Positions 42,982 to 50,383 of a stretch of 64,000 bases of DNA are shown here, in pieces. Both the position numbers and the translations under genes were made by a program. The notes beneath the pieces were generated by a model. It did no database searches, was not told the DNA's origin, and saw only the letters and a program-made list of their open reading frames with translations. Within the stretch, counting starts at the first letter, position 1; each line of letters starts with the position of its first letter. This DNA is from Streptomyces panaciradicis (lineage in GTDB: Bacteria > Actinomycetota > Actinomycetes > Streptomycetales > Streptomycetaceae): positions 60,554 to 124,553 of the forward strand of contig NZ_JAMGBF010000046.1 in assembly GCF_023516615.1 (NCBI RefSeq). Direction: 5' to 3'.

Positions 42982-43510
42982 CGGGCGTCACGACCTGGGT
43001 GGGCGCGTGCCCGTGGTCGGCGGCGGAGCGGGGCGCGTCGTCGGTCGCGTAGGTGCTCAGGCGTGCTCCGTCGCCGTAGACCCAGCGGCCCTGTTCGGTG
43101 TCGTAGAGCCAGACGGACTCGCCGTCGACGACGATCCCGACGCGCAGCCCCCTGGTGCGGCCGCGGAAGGACTCCCCGTCCCCGCCCGCGGCGAGGTCCT
43201 CGACGGCGGCGCGGTAGCGGGCCAGGGTCTGTTCCGCGCGGGCGAGCAGGGGGCGCGGGTCGGGGGTGCGGGCCTGGGGGCCGCCGGCGGCGGGCGGGTC
43301 CTGGGGTACGGCGACCAGGAGGCGGCCGTCGACCCAGGCCGACCAGCCGTTGGCGCACAGGACGTGGGCCCAGTCGCCGCGCCGCTCGACGAGCTGGACG
43401 GGCAGCAGCGGGTCGAGCGCGACGGTGGGCCGGGCGGGGTCGGGGGCCTCCCAGGCGGGCATGCCCTGCTGGGGGACGACGTGGGTGGGCCGGAAACCGG
43501 GGGTGGTCAT
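42971..43510 (-). CDS. SH3-like domain protein in FHA-ABC/kinase operon
   Basis: 179 aa, cytosolic. About 30-75 resembles a bacterial SH3 barrel (PVQLVERRGDWAHVLCANGWSAWVDGRLLVAVP), followed by a helical segment and a beta-rich end (VDGESVWLYDTEQGRWVYGDG). No enzyme motif. TAGGAG lies 5 nt before the ATG. Wedged between the ABC exporter (8-bp gap) and kinase (11-bp overlap), it is likely an adaptor of that pair. Confidence 0.78.
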   Translation of the reverse strand: MTTPGFRPTHVVPQQGMPAWEAPDPARPTVALDPLLPVQLVERRGDWAHVLCANGWSAWVDGRLLVAVPQDPPAAGGPQARTPDPRPLLARAEQTLARYRAAVEDLAAGGDGESFRGRTRGLRVGIVVDGESVWLYDTEQGRWVYGDGARLSTYATDDAPRSAADHGHAPTQVVTPDGP

Positions 43511-43518
43511 CGCGGCTC

Positions 43519-45858
43519 CTACTTCCGCATGACGGCCGGTTCGTGCCGGCGCAGCAGCCGGGAGACCACGAAGCCGAAGAGCGCCGAGAGCACGACGAGC
43601 ATGGCGATGTTCAGCAGCCACGCCCCGGCCGAGTGCCGGAACAGCGGGTCGGAGGTCAGGTCGCCGGGGACGATCCGGGCGAGGCCCACGGTGCCGGCCA
43701 TCGCGCCGAGCGCCCACCGGGAGGGCACGAGCCAGGAGAGCTGTTCGAGGACGGCCACGCCGTGCAGTTGCAACAGGGCGCCGCAGAAGACGACCTGGAC
43801 GATGGCGAGCAGCACGAGCAGTGGCATCGTCACCTCCTCCTTGCGCACCAGCGCGGAGACCACCAGGCCGAGCATCATGGCGGTGAACGCCAACAGGGCG
43901 ACGGCGACGATGATTTCCACCAGGGGCGGCATCAACACGCCTTCGCCGCCGGGTGCGTTCAGGTCGACGCCGAGGAGTGCCACCAGGGTCAGCACCACGG
44001 CCTGGAGCACGGTGACCGTGCCCAGCACGACGACCTTCGACATCAGGTACGCCGATCTGGACAGGCCGACCGCCCGCTCCCGCTGGTAGATGCCGCGTTC
44101 CTTGACCAGTTCGCGCACCGCGTTCGCGGCGCCGGTCAGGACGCCGCCGACGCACAGGATGAGCAGCGCGTTCATCGCCGTCTCGCGGGTGAGGGCGCTG
44201 CCGGCCAGGGCGCGGGCCATGGCGCCCATCACGAACGGCAGGGCGATCATGATGGCGAGGAAGGTGCGGTCGGCGCTCAGGGCGGCGGCGTAGCGGCGGA
44301 CCAGGGTGCCCAGTTGGGCGCCGCGGCTGCGCGGCCGGGCGGGCGGGGTGATCACGACAGGGCCGGAGCGGGGCACGCGGGGCTGCGCGCTGGCCTCGGT
44401 GACGTAGTACCGGTGGAACGGCGAGTGCAGGAAGTCGCCGCCCCAGTCGCGGTCGCGGTCCTGCTCGAAGGCTTCGAAGGCCTCCGGCCACTGTTCGAAG
44501 CCGAAGTAGGCGAGGGCGTCGTCGGGCGGGCCGTAGTAGGCGATCCTGCCGCCGGGTGCGAGGACCAGCAGCCGGTCGCACACGTCGAGGCTGAGCACGC
44601 TGTGGGTGACCACGATGACCGTGCGGCCGTCGTCGGCGAGGCCGCGCAGCATGTGCATCACCGAGCGGTCCATGCCGGGGTCCAGGCCGGAGGTGGGCTC
44701 GTCGAGGAAGAGCAGGGAGGGCTTGGTGAGCAGTTCCAGGGCCACGCTGACCCGCTTGCGCTGGCCGCCGGAGAGGCTGTGCACGGGCTGGTCGGCGCGC
44801 TGTTCGAGACCGAGTTCCCGGATCACCTCCTCGACCCGGGCCCGGCGTTCGGCCTTGACGGTGTCCTCGGGGAAGCGCAGTTCGGCGGCGTAGGACAGGG
44901 CGCTGCGGACGGTGAGCTGGGCGTGCAGGATGTCGTCCTGCGGGACCAGGCCGATGCGCTGGCGCAGCTCGGCGTAGTCGCGGTAGAGGTCGCGGCCGTC
45001 GTAGAGGACGGTGCCGTGGTCGGCGGGGCGCTGTCCGGTCAGGGCGTTCAGGAGCGTGGACTTGCCGGCGCCGCTCGGGCCGACGACCGCGAGCAGGCAC
45101 TTCTCGCCCACCGGGAACGACACGTGGTCCAGCAGCGTCTTGCGTCCGCGGTCGACGGCGACCGCGAGGTCCTGCACGTCGAGGGAGACCTCGCCGCTGT
45201 CGACGTACTCCTGCAGTTCGTTGCCGACGAGGCAGAACACCGAGTGGCCGATGCCGACGATGTCGCCGGGGCCGAGGGGGGCGGCGACGACGGGGGCGCC
45301 GTTGAGGTAGGTGCCGTTGTGGCTGCCGAGGTCGGCGATCTCGTACGTCCCGTCGGGCAGCGCGCGCAGTTCGGCGTGGTGGCGCGAGACGACGAGGTCG
45401 TCGATGACCAGGTCGTTGTCGGCGGCGCGGCCGATGCGGACGGTGCGGGCCGGCAGCGGGCGGACGCTGGTGGGCTGCCGGAAGGTGCCGGTCAGACCCG
45501 GCATCGAGACGGCCGAGGGGCGCTCCCGGACCGGGGAGGGACAGGCGAGCAGGACCAGGCGCGGACCGTCGGACGGGCTGCCGAACCGGATCTCGCTGCC
45601 GGGGCCGACGCCCCACTCGTGGACGCGACGGCCGTCGGCGAAGGTGCCGTTGGTGCTGTTCTCGTCCTCGATGGTCCAGTGGTCGGCCTCGGGGCGCAGG
45701 ACCGCGTGGTGCCAGGAGACCCGGGCGTCGTCGATGACGATGTCGCTGAGCGGGTCGCGGCCCACGTGGTAGTCGTGGCTCGGACTCATCACCGTGGAGC
45801 CCGACTCGGTCTCCAGGACCAGTTCGGGCGCGCCCGGCATGAACGACCGTTCCGCCAT
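43519..45858 (-). CDS. Double-FHA ABCG-type exporter (Rv1747-like)
   Basis: 779 aa fused protein. FHA1 (about 31-95, GRDPLSDIVIDD...STNGTF) and FHA2 (about 140-205, GRAADNDLVIDD...SHNGTYLNG) bind phospho-Thr. The ABC domain has Walker A GPSGAGKST (260-268), signature LSGGQ (362-366) and Walker B LLFLDEP (382-388). Six or so helices fill the C-terminal 230 residues (ABC2 type). The FHA linker is Thr-rich (GLTGTFRQPTSV), like the PknF-phosphorylated linker of M. tuberculosis Rv1747. ATG 45858 lies 7 nt after TAGAAT and has no SD, so it is likely leaderless. Confidence 0.93.
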   Translation of the reverse strand: MAERSFMPGAPELVLETESGSTVMSPSHDYHVGRDPLSDIVIDDARVSWHHAVLRPEADHWTIEDENSTNGTFADGRRVHEWGVGPGSEIRFGSPSDGPRLVLLACPSPVRERPSAVSMPGLTGTFRQPTSVRPLPARTVRIGRAADNDLVIDDLVVSRHHAELRALPDGTYEIADLGSHNGTYLNGAPVVAAPLGPGDIVGIGHSVFCLVGNELQEYVDSGEVSLDVQDLAVAVDRGRKTLLDHVSFPVGEKCLLAVVGPSGAGKSTLLNALTGQRPADHGTVLYDGRDLYRDYAELRQRIGLVPQDDILHAQLTVRSALSYAAELRFPEDTVKAERRARVEEVIRELGLEQRADQPVHSLSGGQRKRVSVALELLTKPSLLFLDEPTSGLDPGMDRSVMHMLRGLADDGRTVIVVTHSVLSLDVCDRLLVLAPGGRIAYYGPPDDALAYFGFEQWPEAFEAFEQDRDRDWGGDFLHSPFHRYYVTEASAQPRVPRSGPVVITPPARPRSRGAQLGTLVRRYAAALSADRTFLAIMIALPFVMGAMARALAGSALTRETAMNALLILCVGGVLTGAANAVRELVKERGIYQRERAVGLSRSAYLMSKVVVLGTVTVLQAVVLTLVALLGVDLNAPGGEGVLMPPLVEIIVAVALLAFTAMMLGLVVSALVRKEEVTMPLLVLLAIVQVVFCGALLQLHGVAVLEQLSWLVPSRWALGAMAGTVGLARIVPGDLTSDPLFRHSAGAWLLNIAMLVVLSALFGFVVSRLLRRHEPAVMRK

Positions 45859-45865
45859 GCGGGTG

Positions 45866-45871
45866 ATTCTA
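45866..45871 (-). promoter_or_regulatory. -10 box of the FHA-ABC operon
   Basis: TAGAAT on the minus strand, 7 nt before the ATG. The transcript would start at or next to the start codon. No clear -35 element. Confidence 0.5.
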
Positions 45872-45942
45872 CCGATTTGTGCATGTACGCGCCCGGCGGG
45901 CGGCCGAGCTCGGCGCACTCGGCAGGTGCGACCGGGGCGGTC

Positions 45943-46353
45943 TCAGCCGACCGGCATCACCAGGGCCGGAATGATCCGCTGCATGCGCAGCGCGTCGACG
46001 GACTCGGCCAGCAGCTCGTACTCCGTGGTCTCGTCGCAGAGGGCGACCCGCACGAGCCGCCCGGCCGCCAACTCGTCGGCCACCAGCTCCTGTTGGCCGA
46101 GATCGGCGCACCACCAGCGCAGTGCGGCCGGGACGTCGGGCACGGTGTCGGCGACCGGGACGAGCGAGCTCGGCGGAAAGTGCTCGGCCTCCGGCCGCGG
46201 ATCGAGCCGGTCGGCCATCCAGTTGGCGCGGTCGCGCAGCCACCACAGGGCGAGGGCGAGCGTGGGGGCCCGATAGGTGCCCAGGGGGACGCCGATGCGC
46301 TGACCGGCGCAGACGCCGTAGGCGGTGACGTGGCATAAGAACTCGTCATGCAT
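45943..46353 (-). CDS. Hypothetical Streptomyces protein with TTA codon 6
   Basis: 136 aa, not recognised. Soluble, acidic, with Trp/Ala-rich helices (LALALWWLRDRANWMADRLDP; AALRWWCADLGQQELVADELAAG). Codon 6 (46338-46336) is TTA, so its translation needs the bldA Leu-tRNA, which suggests development- or antibiotic-linked expression. ATG 46353 has GGGGGA 6 nt upstream; ATG 46359 is in frame but too close to that SD. Confidence 0.72.
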   Translation of the reverse strand: MHDEFLCHVTAYGVCAGQRIGVPLGTYRAPTLALALWWLRDRANWMADRLDPRPEAEHFPPSSLVPVADTVPDVPAALRWWCADLGQQELVADELAAGRLVRVALCDETTEYELLAESVDALRMQRIIPALVMPVG

Positions 46354-46676
46354 GGTCATTCCCCCGCTGCTCGTTCGCCTCTCGGCCTTTCCTCGCTTTC
46401 CGTGCGGCTCATGTGCGGTACGTGACGGCGCCTTCGCTCGCCGTTAAGTGCCTCAACTGTTGAGTATGTTCACCGCTGAATCACTGTCACCATGAATTTC
46501 CGGCCAGTCTCCTGGCATATTCACAGCGGCAGTTGGCCGAAACGTGACGGGCGCCGTCATTACGTGCGGGGTAATCGACCCTTCCGCCCCGGCCGGGCAT
46601 GGTGGTTCCACCGGGTCGCCGAGACCGCGAAACGGTACCTGACCAGCAACGACTACCTCTGTGGAGGCTGATCGCC
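46354..46676. promoter_or_regulatory. Divergent intergenic region with 13-bp palindrome
   Basis: 323 bp without a gene between the TTA-containing gene and the SnoaL-like gene. CTCAAC-T-GTTGAG (46452-46464) is a perfect palindrome in the AT-rich middle, resembling small MarR/HxlR-type operators. A GGGGTAATC stretch near 46567 recalls a sigma-B -10 but does not fit the consensus. Confidence 0.45.
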
Positions 46677-47060
46677 ATGTCCGCGAACACCGAGCGCTAC
46701 GAGAACGCCGTCGCCCGCTACTTCGAGGCCTGGAACGCCGCCGGCGAGGAGGCGGTGGCGAAGGCCGTCGCCGCCGCCTGGACAGCGGACGGCTCCTACA
46801 CCGACCCGCTCGCCGATGTCAGCGGGCACGACGGGATCGCCGCGGTGATCACGGCCGCCCACGCCCAGTTCCCGGGGTTCGCCTTCCGGCCCGTCGGCGC
46901 CGTGGACGGCCACCACGACACGGCCCGCTTCGCCTGGGAGCTGGTCAGCGAGGCCGACGGCTCGGCACCGGTGGCAGGCTTCGACGTCGTCACGCTGGAC
47001 GCGGACGGCCGTATCCGCACCGTGCTGGGCTTTCTGGACCGGGTGCCCGCCGGAGCATGA
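46677..47060 (+). CDS. SnoaL-like / NTF2-fold protein
   Basis: 127 aa. ERYENAVARYFEAWNAAGEEAVAKAVAAAWTADGSYTDPLADVSGHDGI is the SnoaL_2 signature. A ligand-binding or isomerase-like barrel of unknown role. ATG follows GGAGG at 9 nt. Stands alone; the convergent AraC gene is 130 bp away. Confidence 0.87.
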   Translation: MSANTERYENAVARYFEAWNAAGEEAVAKAVAAAWTADGSYTDPLADVSGHDGIAAVITAAHAQFPGFAFRPVGAVDGHHDTARFAWELVSEADGSAPVAGFDVVTLDADGRIRTVLGFLDRVPAGA

Positions 47061-47129
47061 GGAGGTGCTTGCCGAGGTCCGGCCGCCGTCGCGGACGCAA
47101 GCCGGGGCGACGGCGGCGGGACCCCTCCG

Positions 47130-47176
47130 GCGCGGCCGAAGACCGCCGTGCTCCCCCGCGCGGCCGAAGACCGCCG
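47130..47176. repeat. 19-bp tandem-like direct repeat
   Basis: GCGCGGCCGAAGACCGCCG occurs at 47130-47148 and 47158-47176 (period 28 bp) in the gap between convergent genes. Confidence 0.75.
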
Positions 47177-47190
47177 CGCCGGAACGGGCC

Positions 47191-48153
47191 TCAGCGCCCG
47201 CCGGCCTCGCGGTAGCGGCGGGGCGCGACGCCCGTGGACCGCTTGAACGCGTTGCTGAAGGCGCTCTCGGAGCCGTAGCCGACGCGGCGGGCGATCGCCG
47301 CGACGGGGGCCGTGTCCTGCCGCAGGGCGCGGGCGGCCAGGCTCATCCGCCAGTTGAGCAGATAGGTCAGGGGCGGCACCCCGGCCGCCTCCTTGAACCG
47401 GACGGCGAAGGTGGTGCGGGACATCGCCGTCGCCCGGGCGAGTTCACCGAGCTGCCAGGGGTGCGCCGGATCGCCGTGCATCAGGCGCAGGGCGGGGGCC
47501 AGGCGCTCATCGGCCAGGGCGCGCAGCCAGCCGGGCGGCAGCCCTTCGGACTCGCTGAGGCAGACCCGCAGCACCTGCACGAACAGAAGCTGGGCGAGAT
47601 GGTCCGAGGCGAACTCCACCCCGGCCCGGTGCGCCCTGACCTCGTCGGCCAGCCGGCCGATCAGCCAGCCGAGCACCGGCGCCTCGGCCGCGTCCGCCCG
47701 CACGTGGATCAGCTCCGGCAGCGCCCGGCGCAGCAGTTCGCCGCTGTCCCGGCTGAGGTCGATGTGCCCGGAGACGCAGACCACGTCCTCGTCCACGCCC
47801 TCGCCGAGCCGCGCCATGCGGCTCGCGGGGTCCATGACCGCCCGGCCGGAGTCCAGCGGTTCGATGCCCAGGTCGCTGCACAGGACGTAGGGCCCGGCGC
47901 CGTCGGAGACGACGACGTCCCCCTCGGACACCTTCAGCGGCTCCCCGCCGCCCTCCCGGACCAGCAGACACCCGCCGCGCACCACGGCGACCACCTTGAG
48001 CCGGTCGCGCCCGCGCAGCCGCACCGCCCAGCTCCCGCCGGCGGTGAAACCACCGGAGAAGACACTGCGGGCGTCGGCGACGGCCAGGGCGTCGGACAGC
48101 GGGTCGGCGGACACGCTCGAACTGTCACGCAAGTAATCCGAACTCACAAGCAT
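47191..48153 (-). CDS. AraC-family transcriptional regulator (cupin_6 type)
   Basis: 320 aa. N-terminal cupin ligand-binding domain (to about 200) and C-terminal double HTH (WQLGELARATAMSRTTFAVRFKEAAGVPPLTYLLNWRM...AIARRVGYGSESAFSNAFKRSTGVAPRRYR). Members of this group usually control a divergent oxidoreductase gene; here the SDR at 48216 is 62 bp away, so it is the probable target. Confidence 0.93.
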   Translation of the reverse strand: MLVSSDYLRDSSSVSADPLSDALAVADARSVFSGGFTAGGSWAVRLRGRDRLKVVAVVRGGCLLVREGGGEPLKVSEGDVVVSDGAGPYVLCSDLGIEPLDSGRAVMDPASRMARLGEGVDEDVVCVSGHIDLSRDSGELLRRALPELIHVRADAAEAPVLGWLIGRLADEVRAHRAGVEFASDHLAQLLFVQVLRVCLSESEGLPPGWLRALADERLAPALRLMHGDPAHPWQLGELARATAMSRTTFAVRFKEAAGVPPLTYLLNWRMSLAARALRQDTAPVAAIARRVGYGSESAFSNAFKRSTGVAPRRYREAGGR

Positions 48154-48215
48154 TCATCGTACGGCTCCGCGTTCCTACGGTGGCAGGGACGGCAACTTCA
48201 GAGGAGACACGCACC

Positions 48216-49199
48216 ATGACCACCGCACAGCAGCCCCTGCCCTCCGGCTTCGGCGCCGCATCCACCGCCGAGGAGGTGATCGAGGGCGTCGACCTGACCG
48301 GGAAGGTCGCGATCGTCACCGGCGGCTACTCCGGGATCGGCCTGGAGACGGCACGGGTGCTGCGCTCCGCCGGCGCCGAGGTCGTCGTACCGGCGCGCGA
48401 CCTGCGGCGGGCCCGGGCCGCCCTGGAGACGGTGCCGGGGGCCGAGGTCGAGTACCTGGACCTGCTGGACCCGGCGTCGATCGACGCCTTCGCCGAGAAG
48501 TTCCTCGCCTCCGGGCGCCCGCTGCACATCCTGGTGAACAGCGCCGGGATCATGGCGACCCCGCTGACCCGCGACGCGCGCGGATACGAGGCGCAGTTCG
48601 CCACGAACCACCTGGGCCACTTCCAGCTCGTCGCCCGGCTGTGGCCCGCGCTGGTGGCCGCCGGCGGCGCCCGCGTGGTGTCGGTGTCGTCGCGGGGCAT
48701 CCGGTTCGGCGGCGTCGACTTCGACGACCTGCACTTCGAGCGCCGCCCCTACGAGCCGTTCGTCGCCTACGGCCAGTCGAAGACGGCCAACGCGCTGTTC
48801 GCCGTGGAACTGGACCGGCGCGGGCGCGATGTGGGCGTGCGGGCCTTCTCGGTGCACCCGGGCATCATCATCGACACCGGGCTCGCCAAGCACGTGTCGG
48901 CGGAGACGGTCCACGCCTCCGGAGCCGTCGACGCGCAGGGACGGCCGGTGCGCGACCCCGCCCGCCAGCTCAAGACGGTCGCGCAGGGCGCCGCCACCAG
49001 CGTGTGGTGCGCGACCGCCGCGCGGCTGGACGGGCGGGGCGGGGTCTACTGCGAGAACTGCGACATCAGTCCGCTGGTGGCCCCCGAGGAGGAGGCCGCC
49101 TGGCGCTCCGGGGCGGAGACCGCCGGGGTCCTGCCCTACGCCGTCGACCCGGAGGCGGCGGCCCGCCTCTGGGAGGTCAGCGAACGGCTCACTGCTTGA
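48216..49199 (+). CDS. Short-chain dehydrogenase/reductase
   Basis: 327 aa. Cofactor motif TGGYSGIG (35-42), NSAG (108-111), catalytic S (VSVSS), Y185 and K189 (YGQSK). Longer than the 250-aa classical form, close to the retinol-dehydrogenase/oxidoreductase-like 'atypical' group. ATG follows GAGGAG at 10 nt. Divergent from AraC; 3' end overlaps the aldo/keto reductase by 11 bp. Confidence 0.93.
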   Translation: MTTAQQPLPSGFGAASTAEEVIEGVDLTGKVAIVTGGYSGIGLETARVLRSAGAEVVVPARDLRRARAALETVPGAEVEYLDLLDPASIDAFAEKFLASGRPLHILVNSAGIMATPLTRDARGYEAQFATNHLGHFQLVARLWPALVAAGGARVVSVSSRGIRFGGVDFDDLHFERRPYEPFVAYGQSKTANALFAVELDRRGRDVGVRAFSVHPGIIIDTGLAKHVSAETVHASGAVDAQGRPVRDPARQLKTVAQGAATSVWCATAARLDGRGGVYCENCDISPLVAPEEEAAWRSGAETAGVLPYAVDPEAAARLWEVSERLTA

Positions 49200-50184
49200 C
49201 GATCGCGTCGATGCGGGCGAGCTCGTCGGCGTCGAAGTCGAGGTTGCGGGTGGCCGCGACGCTGTCCTCGATCTGCTGCGGGCTGCTCGCGCCGACCAGG
49301 GCGGAGGTGACCCGGCCGCCGCGCAGCACCCAGGCCAGGGCCATCTGGGCCAGGGTCTGGCCGCGGCCCTCGGCGATCTCGTTGAGCGAGCGGAGCCTGC
49401 CGACGAGGTCCTCGGTGACCGCGTCCGAGTTGAGGAAGGGGCTGTCGCTCGCCGCCCGCGAGTCCTCCGGGATGCCGTCGAGGTACCGGGAGGAGAGCAG
49501 GCCCTGCTCCAGCGGCGAGAAGACGATCGAACCGACCTTGAGCTCGTCCAGGGCGTCGAGCAGGCCCTCGTCCTCGGGACGGCGGTCGAGCATCGAGTAG
49601 CGCGGCTGGTGGATCAGCAGCGGGGTGCCGAGCTCGCCGAGGATGCGGGCGGCCTCGCGGGTCTGCTCCGCCGAGTAGTTGGAGACGCCGACGTAGAGCG
49701 CCTTGCCCTGCTGGACCGCGGAGTGCAGGGCGCCCATCGTCTCCTCCAGGGGAGTCTCCGGGTCGGGACGGTGGGAGTAGAAGATGTCGACGTAGTCCAG
49801 GCCCATCCGCTTCAGGCTCTGGTCCAGCGAGGACAGCAGGTACTTGCGGGAGCCCCATTCGCCGTACGGGCCGGGCCACATGAGGTAGCCGGCCTTGGTG
49901 GAGATCACCATCTCGTCGCGGTAGCGCGTGAAGTCGTCCCCCAGCGCCTCGCCGAAGGCCAGCTCGGCGGCGCCGGGCGGGGGGCCGTAGTTGTTGGCCA
50001 GGTCGAAGTGGGTGACGCCGAGGTCGAAGGCGCGGCGCAGGATGGCCCGCTGGGTCTCCACGGTGCGGTCGGCCGGGCCGAAGTTGTGCCACAGGCCGAG
50101 CGAGATCGCGGGCAGCTTCAGGCCGCTGCGTCCGGTGCGCCGGTAGGGCAGGTCCGCGTAACGGTCGGGGTGTGCGGTGTACAA
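49189..50184 (-). CDS. Aldo/keto reductase, YghZ (L-glyceraldehyde 3-phosphate reductase) type
   Basis: 331 aa. Residues 1-40 (AHPDRYADLPYRRTGRSGLKLPAISLGLWHNFG) match the E. coli YghZ subgroup. Tetrad D61, Y66, K97, H138. Probably detoxifies methylglyoxal or L-glyceraldehyde 3-phosphate, by family. TTG start is supported by TGGAG at 5-6 nt. A palindrome (50217-50232) lies upstream. Confidence 0.92.
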   Translation of the reverse strand: MYTAHPDRYADLPYRRTGRSGLKLPAISLGLWHNFGPADRTVETQRAILRRAFDLGVTHFDLANNYGPPPGAAELAFGEALGDDFTRYRDEMVISTKAGYLMWPGPYGEWGSRKYLLSSLDQSLKRMGLDYVDIFYSHRPDPETPLEETMGALHSAVQQGKALYVGVSNYSAEQTREAARILGELGTPLLIHQPRYSMLDRRPEDEGLLDALDELKVGSIVFSPLEQGLLSSRYLDGIPEDSRAASDSPFLNSDAVTEDLVGRLRSLNEIAEGRGQTLAQMALAWVLRGGRVTSALVGASSPQQIEDSVAATRNLDFDADELARIDAIVKQ

Positions 50185-50216
50185 CGCGACTCCAGTGGGG
50201 TTGGCACACGGATTGA

Positions 50217-50232
50217 CGGTTCCGGGGAACCG
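50217..50232. promoter_or_regulatory. 16-bp palindrome between AKR and MFS genes
   Basis: CGGTTCCGGGGAACCG, perfect, overlapping the end of a TTGACG -35-like box (50213-50218). It could be the operator of the nearby TetR gene (51967-52560) for the MFS gene, or serve the AKR gene. Confidence 0.45.
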
Positions 50233-50383
50233 GTCACCACTCTTTCGTGACCTGCGGCCATGGGTCCAACAGGCGAATGCGATGGAATTCAGCGGGTCGG
50301 CTTCTCAATCGTGGGCCGTAGGGCCCGCCGGGGGGCCGTTCGGTACCTGCCGGTGGTGGCGTTCGCGGGCGCTCCATGGAGGC

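Noticed and set aside
42088..46338. 1416-codon open frame on the plus strand opposite the kinase/SH3/FHA-ABC genes
   Set aside because: Antisense shadow of high-GC genes: composition is Gly/Ala/Arg/Val-rich without domains, while the minus strand holds clear families.
46560..46580. GGGGTAATC upstream of the SnoaL-like gene as sigma-B-type promoter
   Set aside because: The hexamer is GGGTAA, not GGGTA(C/T), and no properly spaced GNNT was accepted.
46487..46690. 67-codon minus-strand frame overlapping the SnoaL-like start
   Set aside because: No SD, Arg/Ser-rich composition, overlaps a supported start region.
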